Shown: positions 34,467 through 42,528 of the stretch, piece by piece
Layout of the letters: each line of letters opens with the position of its first letter
Position numbering within the stretch: the stretch's first letter is position 1
Assembly: GCF_016863515.1 (NCBI RefSeq)
Contig: NZ_BOPA01000027.1
Coordinates: 100,376 to 164,375, forward strand
Direction: 5' to 3'
DNA: 64,000 nucleotides
Origin: Micromonospora gifhornensis
GTDB lineage: Bacteria; Actinomycetota; Actinomycetes; Mycobacteriales; Micromonosporaceae
The notes under the pieces: model-generated
Told to the model about the DNA's origin: nothing
The model's database searches: none
The model's input: only the letters and a program-made list of their open reading frames with translations
Position numbers and translations under genes: made by a program

Positions 34467-34534
34467 TTGTCGCATGCCATGACTCAACATGTTGATACAA
34501 AGCTTGCGACAATCAGGGGTGGTGGCATGCGACA
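34467..34534. promoter_or_regulatory. Operator-like inverted repeats between serine hydrolase and membrane-GntR operon
   Basis: TGTCGCATGCCA (34468-34479) is repeated inverted as TGGCATGCGACA (34523-34534); a third copy of the core, TGCGACAA, is at 34505-34512, inverse of TTGTCGCA at 34467-34474. In the centre is the 12-bp palindrome TCAACATGTTGA (34484-34495). The right arm covers the ATG of the membrane protein gene. The site probably binds the GntR regulator encoded in the rightward operon and could control both directions. Confidence 0.55.
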
Positions 34535-35303
34535 GACAGATCACACGGAGGTCAGGCAGTGGCTGACCCGGCACGGCCTGGCCGACGTCGAGCCGACTCC
34601 GCTGCTCGCGGCACGGCTGGCGGCGCGCCGACGCGCCAGGCTCGCCGACAGTGCCCTGCTGGCCGGGTTTCTGATCGGCGCGGCACTCACGCACACGTTG
34701 CGACTTACCTACGCCACGTCTTTCTGGCTGCCCCTGCTGGCGTTGACGGCGCTGGTGGTCGGGGTGCTGGCGGCGCAGTGGCTGCTCGGCTGGTGGGTGC
34801 GGCGCGTCGATCAGCGGGCCGGTGGGCACCTGTCCCGGCGGGTCGCCCACCCGGTCCAACTCGGCTGGCCAGCGGTGCTCAGTCGGCCGTACGCCGTCTT
34901 CACCGTCGCCACCTTCACCAGCGCCGCGCTGCTCGCGGTGAGCGTGCTGCCGGTCTCGGACTCCAGCTTGCGGTACGGGGCGGCCGTCGTGCTGATCGGT
35001 CTCGCCGGCACCGGCGTCGGCACTGTCATGCAGCTGCGTCAGGTGCTGGCCAGCCCGGCCGTGGCGGAGGACGAGGCGTCGCTCACCGCCGATGTCATCA
35101 TGCGGGTCGAGGACGCCCGAGCCCTCGTCACACCCAGTCTGACGTGGTCGCTGCCGGCCATCTTCCTGTACGGGGAATCCCTCGGCTGGTGGAACGCTGT
35201 CTCGTTGCTGCTCGTGGTGGCGGGCGTCATCGCGTTCTGCCTGATCCAGACCCGGAGCCCGGGCGCCGGGACGGCGGCGCGGCAAGCCATGGCCGTCCGA
35301 TGA
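34527..35303 (+). CDS. Four-to-five-helix membrane protein
   Basis: 258 residues from the ATG at 34527, preceded by AGGGG. A soluble N-terminus (MRQTDHTEVRQWLTRHG) leads to hydrophobic segments at about residues 45-90, 125-165 and 215-240. The stop overlaps the start of the GntR gene (ATGA). In YtrA-type systems the regulator is often encoded with membrane or ABC transporter proteins; here no ATPase is present. Function unknown. Confidence 0.7.
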   Translation: MRQTDHTEVRQWLTRHGLADVEPTPLLAARLAARRRARLADSALLAGFLIGAALTHTLRLTYATSFWLPLLALTALVVGVLAAQWLLGWWVRRVDQRAGGHLSRRVAHPVQLGWPAVLSRPYAVFTVATFTSAALLAVSVLPVSDSSLRYGAAVVLIGLAGTGVGTVMQLRQVLASPAVAEDEASLTADVIMRVEDARALVTPSLTWSLPAIFLYGESLGWWNAVSLLLVVAGVIAFCLIQTRSPGAGTAARQAMAVR

Positions 35304-35662
35304 TCGTCATCGACGCGGCCTCGCCGACGCCGCCGTACGAGCAGTTGCGGGCGCAACTCGCCCGACAGATCCAGGACCGCTCGCTGGCCGTCGGTACGAG
35401 ACTGCCGACGATTCGTCGACTCGCGGCCGATCTCAGTCTGGCCGTGAACACCGTCGCTCGGGCGTACCGGGAGTTGGAAGAGGCCGGGTTGATCGAGACC
35501 CGCGGGCGGGCCGGCTCGTTCGTCTCGGCCGCCGGCGTGCAGGCTCTCGATCGGGCCCACAGCGCCGCCCGCGACTACGCGGCGGTCGTCACCAGTGTCG
35601 GCATCGATCCCGCTGAGGCCGTCCGGATCGTCGAGGCGGCTCTTGGCGTGCGGCAACGCTGA
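35300..35662 (+). CDS. GntR family (YtrA subfamily) transcriptional regulator
   Basis: 120 residues. PPYEQLRAQLARQIQDRSL and GTRLPTIRRLAADLSLAVNT form the GntR winged helix; RAYRELEEAGLIETRGRAG is the wing. Only about 45 residues follow, too short for a FadR or HutC effector domain, which places it in the YtrA group. It is translated with the membrane protein (ATGA) and probably represses its own operon through the repeats at 34467-34534. Confidence 0.9.
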   Translation: MIVIDAASPTPPYEQLRAQLARQIQDRSLAVGTRLPTIRRLAADLSLAVNTVARAYRELEEAGLIETRGRAGSFVSAAGVQALDRAHSAARDYAAVVTSVGIDPAEAVRIVEAALGVRQR

Positions 35663-35698
35663 TGAGTGGACCAGGACGCTCGCGAGCGGTGTGGGATC

Positions 35699-36178
35699 TC
35701 ACCGGCCGTTGTGCAGTGCCCGGGCGATGTCCTGCCGCAGGCGTACCGTCTCTTCGTCGCGGTCACACAGCAGCAGGGTCGTGAACGGGACTACCTTGCC
35801 CTCCGGCTGGCCGAGCGGACTGGCCCAGTGGTGTACTGCCCGGGCGAGGATACGAAAGAGTGTGTGCCGATCCTGGGTACTGTCCGCCATCAGTCGGGGT
35901 GCGTTGTCGACGATCAGCAGGTAGCCGTCCGCGGGCAGCCAGTGCAGATCTTCGAGGCAGTCGGACAGGGCGTCCCAGTTCCAGCCGAAGTAGCGGGGAA
36001 AGCACAAGGCGTCCGAGAAGTCGTACAGGACGTGGTCGGCGTCCGTCATCCTCGTGCCGTCAAGGCGGGCGACGACGAATCTGCCGGACGACGGCAGCAC
36101 TGCGGCCAACTCCACGAGAGACCCACGCGAGCAGGCAACGAGTGGATCAGGGGCCGGCCGCCACGTTTCGTCAGTCAT
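35699..36178 (-). CDS. Barstar family protein (orphan ribonuclease inhibitor)
   Basis: 159 residues from the ATG at 36178; earlier Met codons are possible. The barstar core is clear: DALCFPRYFGWNWDALSDCL followed by EDLHWLPADGYLLIVDNAPR. In Bacillus amyloliquefaciens barstar neutralises the ribonuclease barnase. No barnase-like gene is found in the window, so this is an orphan immunity protein or one that guards against toxins delivered by other cells. It lies immediately next to an IS-scarred area. Confidence 0.85.
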   Translation of the reverse strand: MTDETWRPAPDPLVACSRGSLVELAAVLPSSGRFVVARLDGTRMTDADHVLYDFSDALCFPRYFGWNWDALSDCLEDLHWLPADGYLLIVDNAPRLMADSTQDRHTLFRILARAVHHWASPLGQPEGKVVPFTTLLLCDRDEETVRLRQDIARALHNGR

Positions 36179-36252
36179 CCCGTCCATCACGATCGGCATC
36201 CTCCCCCACCGGCCGCCTTGTCCGCCGGGCACTGGCCCGAGGCCGGGTGGCG

Positions 36253-36732
36253 TCAGTGCGAGAACGGCTCCAGGCAGCCGAATTCGGCAGCCGCGCCGGT
36301 GACCTCGACCATGACTCGGTCGGGCCGTACGGCTCCGATCGCACAGCCCACGTTCCCGAACCGAACCGCGTACACCGCACCCGGTGGTGGGGTGTCCTGC
36401 CCGATCGGCGGTCGCATGGCGGTGACCTCGATCGCGTCTGCCTGAATGCCCAGATCGAGCAGCGCCCCCTGGGTGGACGCCGGCGCGAAGTCTCCGGCGG
36501 CGCGTAGCGCCTCGAGCGGGGGCCGGATCCGCGCGGCGAGTTCGCGCCCGGCGCGCTCATCCGCAGCGGACAGTTCCTTCCGCCGCTTCCAGCCGTTGTT
36601 GTCTGCATGGTTCGCGGGTGCGTCCGGCTGCCGAGCGGTCGACTCCGCCACCACGGGGGGCGACGTGTACGTGGGTGTCGCCTGCACGTCGCCGTCCCGG
36701 GTGCCCGGGGCCGCGCAGCCGGACGCCAGCAC
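36253..36732 (-). pseudogene. Lipoprotein gene lacking its signal peptide
   Basis: The frame contains VLASGCAAPG, a lipobox with Cys near residue 6 of the remaining frame, then a mature domain with NNGWKRRKELSAADERAG, GAVYAVRFGNVGCAIGAVRP and a terminal EFGCLEPF. The basic and hydrophobic parts of the signal peptide, which should precede the lipobox, are missing; about 20 bp further upstream lies the stop codon of the IS transposase. The gene was probably cut by insertion or adjacent deletion. Without export signal the product would be mislocated. Confidence 0.6.
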
Positions 36733-36749
36733 ATCGCGGGATCCGGTTT

Positions 36750-38110
36750 GATGTTAGGCGGCGATTGGGCTGGGATCGGCGTGGTCGGTGTCGTGTTGGT
36801 CCGGCTCGACGATGACGAGGCGGGCTTTGGCGAGGAGTTCCAAGCCCATGTAGCGGCGTCCTTCGGTCCATTCGTCGGTCTGCTCGGCGAGGACCGCGCC
36901 GACGAGGCGGATGATCGCCGCCCGGTTCGGGAAGATCCCGACGACGTCGGTGCGTCGGCGGATTTCCTTGTTCAGGCGTTCCTGCGGATTGTTGGACCAG
37001 ATCTGGCGCCAGATCTCGCGCGGGAAGCCGGTGAAGGCCAGGAGGTCGTCGCGGGCGTCGGCGAGGTGCTCGGCTGCGGCCGGGAGCTTCGCTTCGATCG
37101 TGGCGACGACCCGCTGGAACTGGGCTCGGACAGCGTCGGCGTCGGGCTGGTCGAAGATCGTCCGAACAAGGGTGGCGATCCATGGCTGGGCCGACTTCGG
37201 GACCTTCGTGAGCAAGTTGCGCAGGTAGTGGGTACGGCAGCGTTGCCAGGCGGCGCCGGGCAGAGCGGCGCCGATCGCGCCAACAAGACCACGGTGGGCG
37301 TCGGAGATGACCAGCTGAACGCCGGTCAGGCCGCGGGCGGTCAACGACCGCAGGAACGCCAACCAGCCGGCGCCGTCCTCATCCGAGGCGACATCCACGC
37401 CGAGGACTTCACGTTGGCCGTCGGCGTTGACTCCGACCGCGACAAGCGCGTGGACGTTGACCGTCCGCCCGTGTTCGCGGACCTTCATCGTCAACGCGTC
37501 CATCCACACGAACGGGTAATGCGCGGCGTCCAGCGGCCGGTTACGAAACGCCTCGACCTGGGCGTCCAGGTGCGCGGCCATCTCCGACACCTGCGACTTC
37601 GACAACTGTTTGACGCCGAGTTGCTCCACCAGCTTCTCCACCCGGCGGGTCGACACCCCGAGCAGGTAACTCGTGGCCACCACCGAGACCAACGCCTGTT
37701 CGGCCCGACGGCGGTGCGTCAGCAGCCAGTCCGGAAAGTAGCTGCCTTGCCGCAGCTTCGGGATGGCCAGGTCGATCGTGCCCGCTCTGGTGTCCCACTG
37801 TCTCGGCCCGTAACCGTTGCGGGAGTTGACCCGCTCGTCGCTGCGCTGCCCATAATCAGCGCCACAGATCGCGTCCGCTTCCGCGGACATCACCGCCTGC
37901 ACGAACGTCTTGATCATCGTGCAACACGTCCGGCGACGCGCCCGCGATCTGCTCGCGCAGCAGGTCAACAGGGTTCACACTCTCTGAAGCGGCCATCGCG
38001 TTCTCTCTTCCTTCTCTGACTTGGTCGTCTTGAAGGATCGACGCGATGGCCGTCTCTCATCTACGCAACACGCCCATCACGGGCAAGTCGTACACCACTT
38101 CCGTGGACGC
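36750..38110 (-). mobile_element. IS256-family insertion sequence, probably defective
   Basis: The element contains one transposase gene with a frameshift. The upstream end near 38085-38110 (TCGTACACCACTTCCGTGGA) resembles the termini of actinobacterial IS256-type elements. I cannot find its inverted partner beyond the transposase stop at 36754, where host lipoprotein sequence begins within about 10-20 bp, so one end seems to be lost. No target duplication could be identified. Boundaries are approximate. Confidence 0.65.
36754..37996 (-). pseudogene. IS256-family (mutator) transposase with N-terminal frameshift
   Basis: The true start is the ATG at 37996 (MAASESVNPVDLLREQIAGA); at about 37920 the frame is lost (GTGTTGCACGATGATC where GTGTTGCGCACGATGATC would be expected, two bases short) and the rest continues as MIKTFVQAVMSAEADAICGA. 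The remaining approximately 385 residues are complete: LGVSTRRVEKLVEQLGVKQL, the DDE positions in VWMDALTMKVRE and LVISDAHRGLVGAI, and the final Glu in NNPQERLNKEIRRRT. As read, the transposase could only be made by frameshifting or from an internal start. Confidence 0.8.
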
Positions 38111-38224
38111 AACCCATGCTTCGCCAAGGTCGACAAAGAAAGCGGCGAGTGGGGTGCTGGGTGGCGGTAATGATTTGGTCGTCTGGCGACAAGTGTGAGT
38201 GTGAAACCACCATCTGGAGGATCG

Positions 38225-38791
38225 GTGCGGGACGATCATGGGGCGGCCGCGGACCGTCAGCGCCTGACCGAGGTGTTTCGTCGGCATGGCGATGCGGTCC
38301 TGGCGTACGTCAGTGCCCGGTTGGACCGGGAAGATGCCCAGGATCTGGTGGCCGAGGTGTTCACCGTGGCGTGGCGGCGACTTGAGGCCATCAGGGAAGG
38401 CCAGGAGCGGCCGTGGCTGTTCGGGGTCGCCCGACGGCTCATGATGCAACACCAGCGAACACGCGGAACTGCTGCGGCGCTACAGGATCGGTTGCGCGCG
38501 TACGCCGATCGTGACGATGACCATCTCAGCCAGGTCGCCGCACAGCGGGTAGACGTTCTCACGGCGTTGGAAGCCCTGCCCGAGGGGGACCGTGAGGTGC
38601 TGCTGCTGCGCTACTGGTACGACTTCAGCGGCCGCGACGCGGCTTCAGTGCTGGGCTGCTCCACGGCGACCTTCGCCGTCCGGCTGTATCGAGCCCACCG
38701 CCGATTCAAGGCGGTCCATGAGGAGCAGCCAGTGGCTCAGCAGTCGCCGTCCGCGGCACGTCTGACGGCACACATGAGGGGGCTTCAGTGA
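38225..38791 (+). CDS. ECF RNA polymerase sigma factor
   Basis: 188 residues from the GTG at 38225, with TGGAGG just four bases upstream. Region 2 reads FRRHGDAVLAYVSARLDRED, AQDLVAEVFTVAWRRLEAI and PWLFGVARRLMMQHQRT; region 4 reads ALEALPEGDREVLLLRYWYD and GCSTATFAVRLYRAHRRFK. Both domains are complete, unlike the fragment at 11742. The stop overlaps the GTG of the membrane protein that follows, its likely regulatory partner. The alanine/serine-rich C-terminus (about 25 residues) is an extra. Confidence 0.92.
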   Translation: MRDDHGAAADRQRLTEVFRRHGDAVLAYVSARLDREDAQDLVAEVFTVAWRRLEAIREGQERPWLFGVARRLMMQHQRTRGTAAALQDRLRAYADRDDDHLSQVAAQRVDVLTALEALPEGDREVLLLRYWYDFSGRDAASVLGCSTATFAVRLYRAHRRFKAVHEEQPVAQQSPSAARLTAHMRGLQ

Positions 38792-39354
38792 GACGGCACG
38801 ACAGCGACATCGGTCAGTTGATCCGGGGCGTCCGCCCCGAGGGCCGGGCTAGCTTTTCGGCCAGCCCGCAAGGAGAAGCGATGCTCGCTCGGATCCTCGA
38901 CACGCCACGGCAGCCCCCGGGCCGGTCACGACGTAGGGCTGCCCGCGTCGCGGGCGCGGTGGTGCTGGGCGCGCTTCTCGCTGGTGGCGCGACCGCCGCG
39001 ATCGGCGCCTACAACGCGCCCACCGCTCCTCCCGAAGCGCTGCCCGCCAACGGTGACGCCTTCGTGTGCGCCACCGCCAACCTGCAAAGGATGGGCGACG
39101 CCGCATCGCACCCGGGCGAGTCCCCGGTCGACGCGTGCCGCAGATCATGGAGCCGAATCTTCAGCGACGAGGCACCTGAGCATCTGTACCCGTGCGTGAA
39201 GGCCGAGAAGACCAGCCCCTCTTCCGACGCCAACGCCTCCCCGCCCTCCACCGAATGGGGCCAACTTGTCTACGTTCTCGACGGCCAGCAGTTCAAGAAC
39301 GCGCCAGGAACCTGCGGATCCGTTGGCATGCTGGTAGCCCCTACCATCGACTGA
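38788..39354 (+). CDS. Membrane protein cotranscribed with ECF sigma factor (possible anti-sigma)
   Basis: 188 residues, GTG start overlapping the sigma stop (GTGA). The cytoplasmic N-terminus of about 50 residues contains GEAMLARILDTPR, followed by basic RSRRRAAR and one transmembrane segment (VAGAVVLGALLAGGATAAI). The outer domain has four Cys residues (FVCATANL, DACRRSW, YPCVKAE, GTCGSVG), which may form two disulphides. No zinc-binding HxxxCxxC anti-sigma motif is present, so a direct anti-sigma role is inferred from gene order only. Confidence 0.7.
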   Translation: MRRHDSDIGQLIRGVRPEGRASFSASPQGEAMLARILDTPRQPPGRSRRRAARVAGAVVLGALLAGGATAAIGAYNAPTAPPEALPANGDAFVCATANLQRMGDAASHPGESPVDACRRSWSRIFSDEAPEHLYPCVKAEKTSPSSDANASPPSTEWGQLVYVLDGQQFKNAPGTCGSVGMLVAPTID

Positions 39355-39366
39355 CACACGTCGACC

Positions 39367-39393
39367 TGGGAGAAGGAAGTCTCCCTTCTCCCA
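39367..39393 (+). terminator. Hairpin after the sigma/membrane-protein operon
   Basis: TGGGAGAAGG (39367-39376) pairs perfectly with CCTTCTCCCA (39384-39393) around a 7-base loop, 12 bp after the stop codon at 39354. There is no T-run, as is common for actinobacterial terminators. Confidence 0.55.
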
Positions 39394-39394
39394 G

Positions 39395-39700
39395 ATCACC
39401 CCGACGGCGAGGTTCGACCGGTAGTTGCCGACTGCCACAGTCACGATCCTGTTCCAGACGTTTGACCCGGGCATCGTGAGCCTGTTGAGCCGGCTACCCC
39501 GCATGTCGGTGCCGTCAAAGTGGCAGGAGCTCAGTTCCAGACCGGCGAGGTCACACGACGGCAGGGGCGATGCGCGGTAGGTGTCAGGACGACCATGCGC
39601 AGTTGGTGAGAGTGCAGTCGCGGTTCGGAAGTGCCGATGACCCGGTGCGAAGCCGAACGCGAGTACTCGACCAGCGGCCCGATCCGGCGAATGGTCAGGT
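39395..39700. other. Gene-poor stretch with possible remnant on the minus strand
   Basis: No intact gene is seen. On the minus strand the translation DLAGLELSSCHFDGTDMRGS followed by RLNRLTMPGSNVWNR has a pentapeptide-repeat-like rhythm and continues as VTVAVGNYRSNLAVGVIW across the hairpin. It may be a decayed gene fragment but cannot be assigned. The rest shows nothing. Confidence 0.3.
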
Positions 39701-39704
39701 ACTG

Positions 39705-40000
39705 ACGACAACCTCCGGCCGGCCCGCAGCTTCTTCACCCCGCTGCTCGCCATCCGGGGCCTCGACGTGAGCAGAAGCAGCAGCTACCCCCGGGCGATCG
39801 CCTCGGCCATCGCCACGGTCATGGAGATCGTCGCCAAGGCCCGCCGCAGCGCCACGCCGCCACCGCTCACCCAATGGATCGTCACCTTCATGGGCCGCGA
39901 CCGCGTCTACGACATCACCCGCGCCCGAACCCACCTGCAATACCAGCCGACGATCACCGTCGACGAAGGCCTGCGCCGGATGACAGCCCTTGAACGGTAG
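39705..40000 (+). pseudogene. C-terminal fragment of an NAD-dependent epimerase/3-beta-HSD-type SDR
   Basis: In one frame the translation reads DDNLRPARSFFTPLLAIRG, then PPPLTQWIVTFMGRDRVYD and ARTHLQYQPTITVDEGLRRM, ending at a TAG. The pattern RxxxYDxxxARxxLxYxPxxxxxEG is the classic C-terminus of extended SDR epimerases and steroid dehydrogenases. The Rossmann part and start are absent. It is a relic. Confidence 0.65.
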
Positions 40001-40139
40001 CGGGATCCCCATGCCCGCGGAACCGGGGGCCGACCCGGCGCTACCTGATATTCAGTTGGCCTGGCCCGGGCATCGGCCGCACGGCGGAGGCATCGTGACG
40101 CCCCCGCCGTCGGCAGTCGATCAACACACTCGCGGCCAC

Positions 40140-40739
40140 TCAGACACCGGGCCCGAGCGGATCGGCATCAGATGTCAGGATGGTCTCGGTGCCGGACGGT
40201 TCGATGAACACCTGCACCGGTCCCGCCAGGACCGCCACCCGCCCGGACGGGTCCTCCTCCCGCACCACCCTGACCTGCGCCGCCTCGACAGTCAGGCTCA
40301 CCCGCACCGTCGCCGCACCACCAGGGACGACCAGCCCACCACCGGCCTCCCCGACATTGCTCCCCTCCCCTACCCCACCAACCCCGTCCTCGGACTCCAC
40401 CGCAGGCATGCCCAAATGCATCCCCCGTGCGGGGCCGCCCCCGGGATCTCGGGCGTGTCCGTGAATGATGAAGAAGCCGAGTTCCGCGTCGGTGGCCTTA
40501 CCGAGGACCTCCCGCAACGCCGTACGGCACGGCTCAAAAGGCCACCGGTGCTCACCGCGTTCCAGCTTGCCCACATAGCGGGCATCAACGCTGACCCGCC
40601 TACCGGCATGTCGGTAGGCGTACGCGTTGACCGCATCCGCCAACTCCTGACGCGACATCGGCCGCCCCGAACCCGACGGCGACCGCCGCGCCAACCGCGC
40701 CGCACGCAGCAGTTCGTTCGGCCCCGGCCGATAACCCAC
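40140..40739 (-). CDS. XRE-type helix-turn-helix regulator with C-terminal unknown domain
   Basis: 199 residues. The N-terminus MGYRPGPNELLRAARLARRS and MSRQELADAVNAYAYRHAGR, then VDARYVGKLERGEHRWP, is the HTH of the actinobacterial XRE proteins that often carry a TPR domain. Here the TPR part is missing: after HGHARDPGGGPARG the remaining 100 residues are Gly/Val-rich with VRVSLTVEAAQVRVV and a beta-rich end. It is divergent from the full XRE-TPR gene at 41197. The leader contains a strong hairpin. Confidence 0.75.
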   Translation of the reverse strand: MGYRPGPNELLRAARLARRSPSGSGRPMSRQELADAVNAYAYRHAGRRVSVDARYVGKLERGEHRWPFEPCRTALREVLGKATDAELGFFIIHGHARDPGGGPARGMHLGMPAVESEDGVGGVGEGSNVGEAGGGLVVPGGAATVRVSLTVEAAQVRVVREEDPSGRVAVLAGPVQVFIEPSGTETILTSDADPLGPGV

Positions 40740-40801
40740 GATTGACTCTCCTGGTCCGTTGACTGACGCTCACCGGCTGACGGCAGGACGAAGGGATATG
40801 C

Positions 40802-40838
40802 GCGGTGGGCTTGCCCGTCGACCGGGCAAGCCCACCGC
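40802..40838 (-). promoter_or_regulatory. 16-bp perfect hairpin in the leader of the XRE gene
   Basis: GCGGTGGGCTTGCCCG (40802-40817) and CGGGCAAGCCCACCGC (40823-40838) are perfect inverted repeats with a 5-base loop TCGAC. It lies 63 bp upstream of the ATG at 40739 in the divergent region. No gene ends here, so a normal terminator role is unlikely; attenuator, operator or RNA-stability element are possible. Confidence 0.6.
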
Positions 40839-40839
40839 C

Positions 40840-41196
40840 GTAGGCCAGCGGCGGGGAGCAGACCGTCGGCCACCCGCCCACGCAGCCCTGACGGCGGTAC
40901 GCGAACGAGGAATCACCCGTACGGTCGACGGCATGGCCGAGGCCAGCACTCGCCGGTGCGTCGGGTCGCGATCCGACCTGCCGCCGTGAGGCACGTCCAT
41001 CTGGTTCTCCCTGCCGTGACGTTTGCCGCTGGCCCGCCGCCGCACCGCTGGGGATCAGCGCGTCAGCACATCCAGGCTGACTTGGCCGGTGGACCAACGG
41101 AATGCCTCGCCGGTGCATCCGCAGCGCACCGGCCGTCACCCCATATGCGGCTACCATCACCTCCACCGATGACTGTCCGTCCCGGAAGGACGTGCG
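40840..41196. other. Divergent promoter region between the two XRE genes
   Basis: About 357 bp without coding character. It should include the promoter of the rightward XRE-TPR/flavoprotein operon; a Shine-Dalgarno GGAAGGA lies around 41186-41192, just before the ATG at 41197. No clear -35/-10 pair was identified. Confidence 0.4.
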
Positions 41197-42528
41197 ATGG
41201 CTACGGTGACGACCTGGACCGGCCAGGACGCGAACGCGCTGCGGAATGCGTTGCGGATGAGCGTGACCGCCTTCGCCGAGCACCTCGGCGCGGCGCGACG
41301 GACCGTGGCCAAGTGGAGCAGCCAGGGCGAGCAGGTGCTCCCCCGCGCGGACATGCAGGCAGCGCTGGACACCGTGCTCTCCCGAGCCACGCCTGAGGTA
41401 CGAGAACGCTTCGAGGCACTGCGGACGGCTGGCACCAGCGGTGCACCTGTGGGTACCGCACAGCCGGATAGCGACGCGCGAACGGATACTGGCGATGAGG
41501 GTGACTCGGGCTCGGATGGTGACGTGCGACGCAGACTTCTCCTAGGCGGGGCGGCGATCGGTATCGCCGCCGTACCCAACGTCGCTCCACTACTCGACGC
41601 GCTCGTCTCGCCCACGCACTCCAATGGTGCGGCGCTGTCATTTTCGCAGTTTTCCCAGGCCGTCGCCGCCGCCAAGGTCGACTACCAAGCCTGCCGGTAC
41701 GAGCGCGTACTCGACCGACTTGTGACGCTGTTGCCGTCCCTCGAAGCGGTGAAGTCGGGCGCGGATGGCGAACAGCGGTCGCAGGTCGAGATCCTGACCG
41801 CCGACCTTTACCACGTCGTCGGCAGCGTCCTGCTGAAGGTGGGCGATCCCGGGATGGCTCTGGTAGCGGCCGAACGGAGCAGCCGGGCCGCTGCCCTGAG
41901 TCAGGACCCCGTGGCGATCGCCGCGAGTGCCCGGATCATGACCCATGCGCTGATGGGCAACAACCACGACGCCCAGGCGGTGGCCCTCGCCGGGAACACG
42001 GCCGAGTCCCTCGACCGGGACACCCACCTCGCGTCGACCGACGCAGTGGCCGTCTACGGCGCCCTCGTCCTGCGAGGAGCCATCGCCGCCGCCCGCCGCG
42101 ACGACCGGGACACCGCACACGCGATGCTTGATGAGGCAACCCGCGCGGCAACCCGCCTCGGCTACGACGGCAACGACCGGTGGACCGGCTTCGGTGCCAC
42201 CAACGTGCAACTGCACCGGGTCAACATCGCTCTGACCCTTGGCGACGCCGGGACAGCCATCGCGATCGCCCGTACGGTGCCGTTGGAAAAAGTGACGCTG
42301 GCCGAGCGCAAGGCCTCCCTGTTCGTTGACGTGGCACGCGCCTACACCCAGTGGGGACGCTACGAGCACGGCCTCAACGCGCTGCGCACCGCGTACGAGG
42401 TGGCACCCGAAGAGATCCGCTGCCGACCGACGGTCCAACGCATCGCCGGCGACCTCGCCACGCTCACCAACGGCTCTACCCGCACCGCCGCTGTCGGCTT
42501 CGCCCACCGCGCCGGGATCCGGTTGTGA
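41197..42528 (+). CDS. XRE-family regulator with TPR-like domain
   Basis: 443 residues. The N-terminal HTH has ALRNALRMSVTAFAEHLGAA and RRTVAKWSSQGEQVLPRADM, typical for the large actinobacterial group of HTH-TPR proteins that follow this with RRRLLLGGAAIGIAAVP, a hydrophobic segment of twin-arginine look that is characteristic of the group. The C-terminal 280 residues are TPR-like helices (DPGMALVAAERSSRAAAL, DTAHAMLDEATRAATRLG). Such proteins are thought to respond to peptides or cell state. It is coupled to the flavoprotein gene by GTGA. Confidence 0.85.
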   Translation: MATVTTWTGQDANALRNALRMSVTAFAEHLGAARRTVAKWSSQGEQVLPRADMQAALDTVLSRATPEVRERFEALRTAGTSGAPVGTAQPDSDARTDTGDEGDSGSDGDVRRRLLLGGAAIGIAAVPNVAPLLDALVSPTHSNGAALSFSQFSQAVAAAKVDYQACRYERVLDRLVTLLPSLEAVKSGADGEQRSQVEILTADLYHVVGSVLLKVGDPGMALVAAERSSRAAALSQDPVAIAASARIMTHALMGNNHDAQAVALAGNTAESLDRDTHLASTDAVAVYGALVLRGAIAAARRDDRDTAHAMLDEATRAATRLGYDGNDRWTGFGATNVQLHRVNIALTLGDAGTAIAIARTVPLEKVTLAERKASLFVDVARAYTQWGRYEHGLNALRTAYEVAPEEIRCRPTVQRIAGDLATLTNGSTRTAAVGFAHRAGIRL

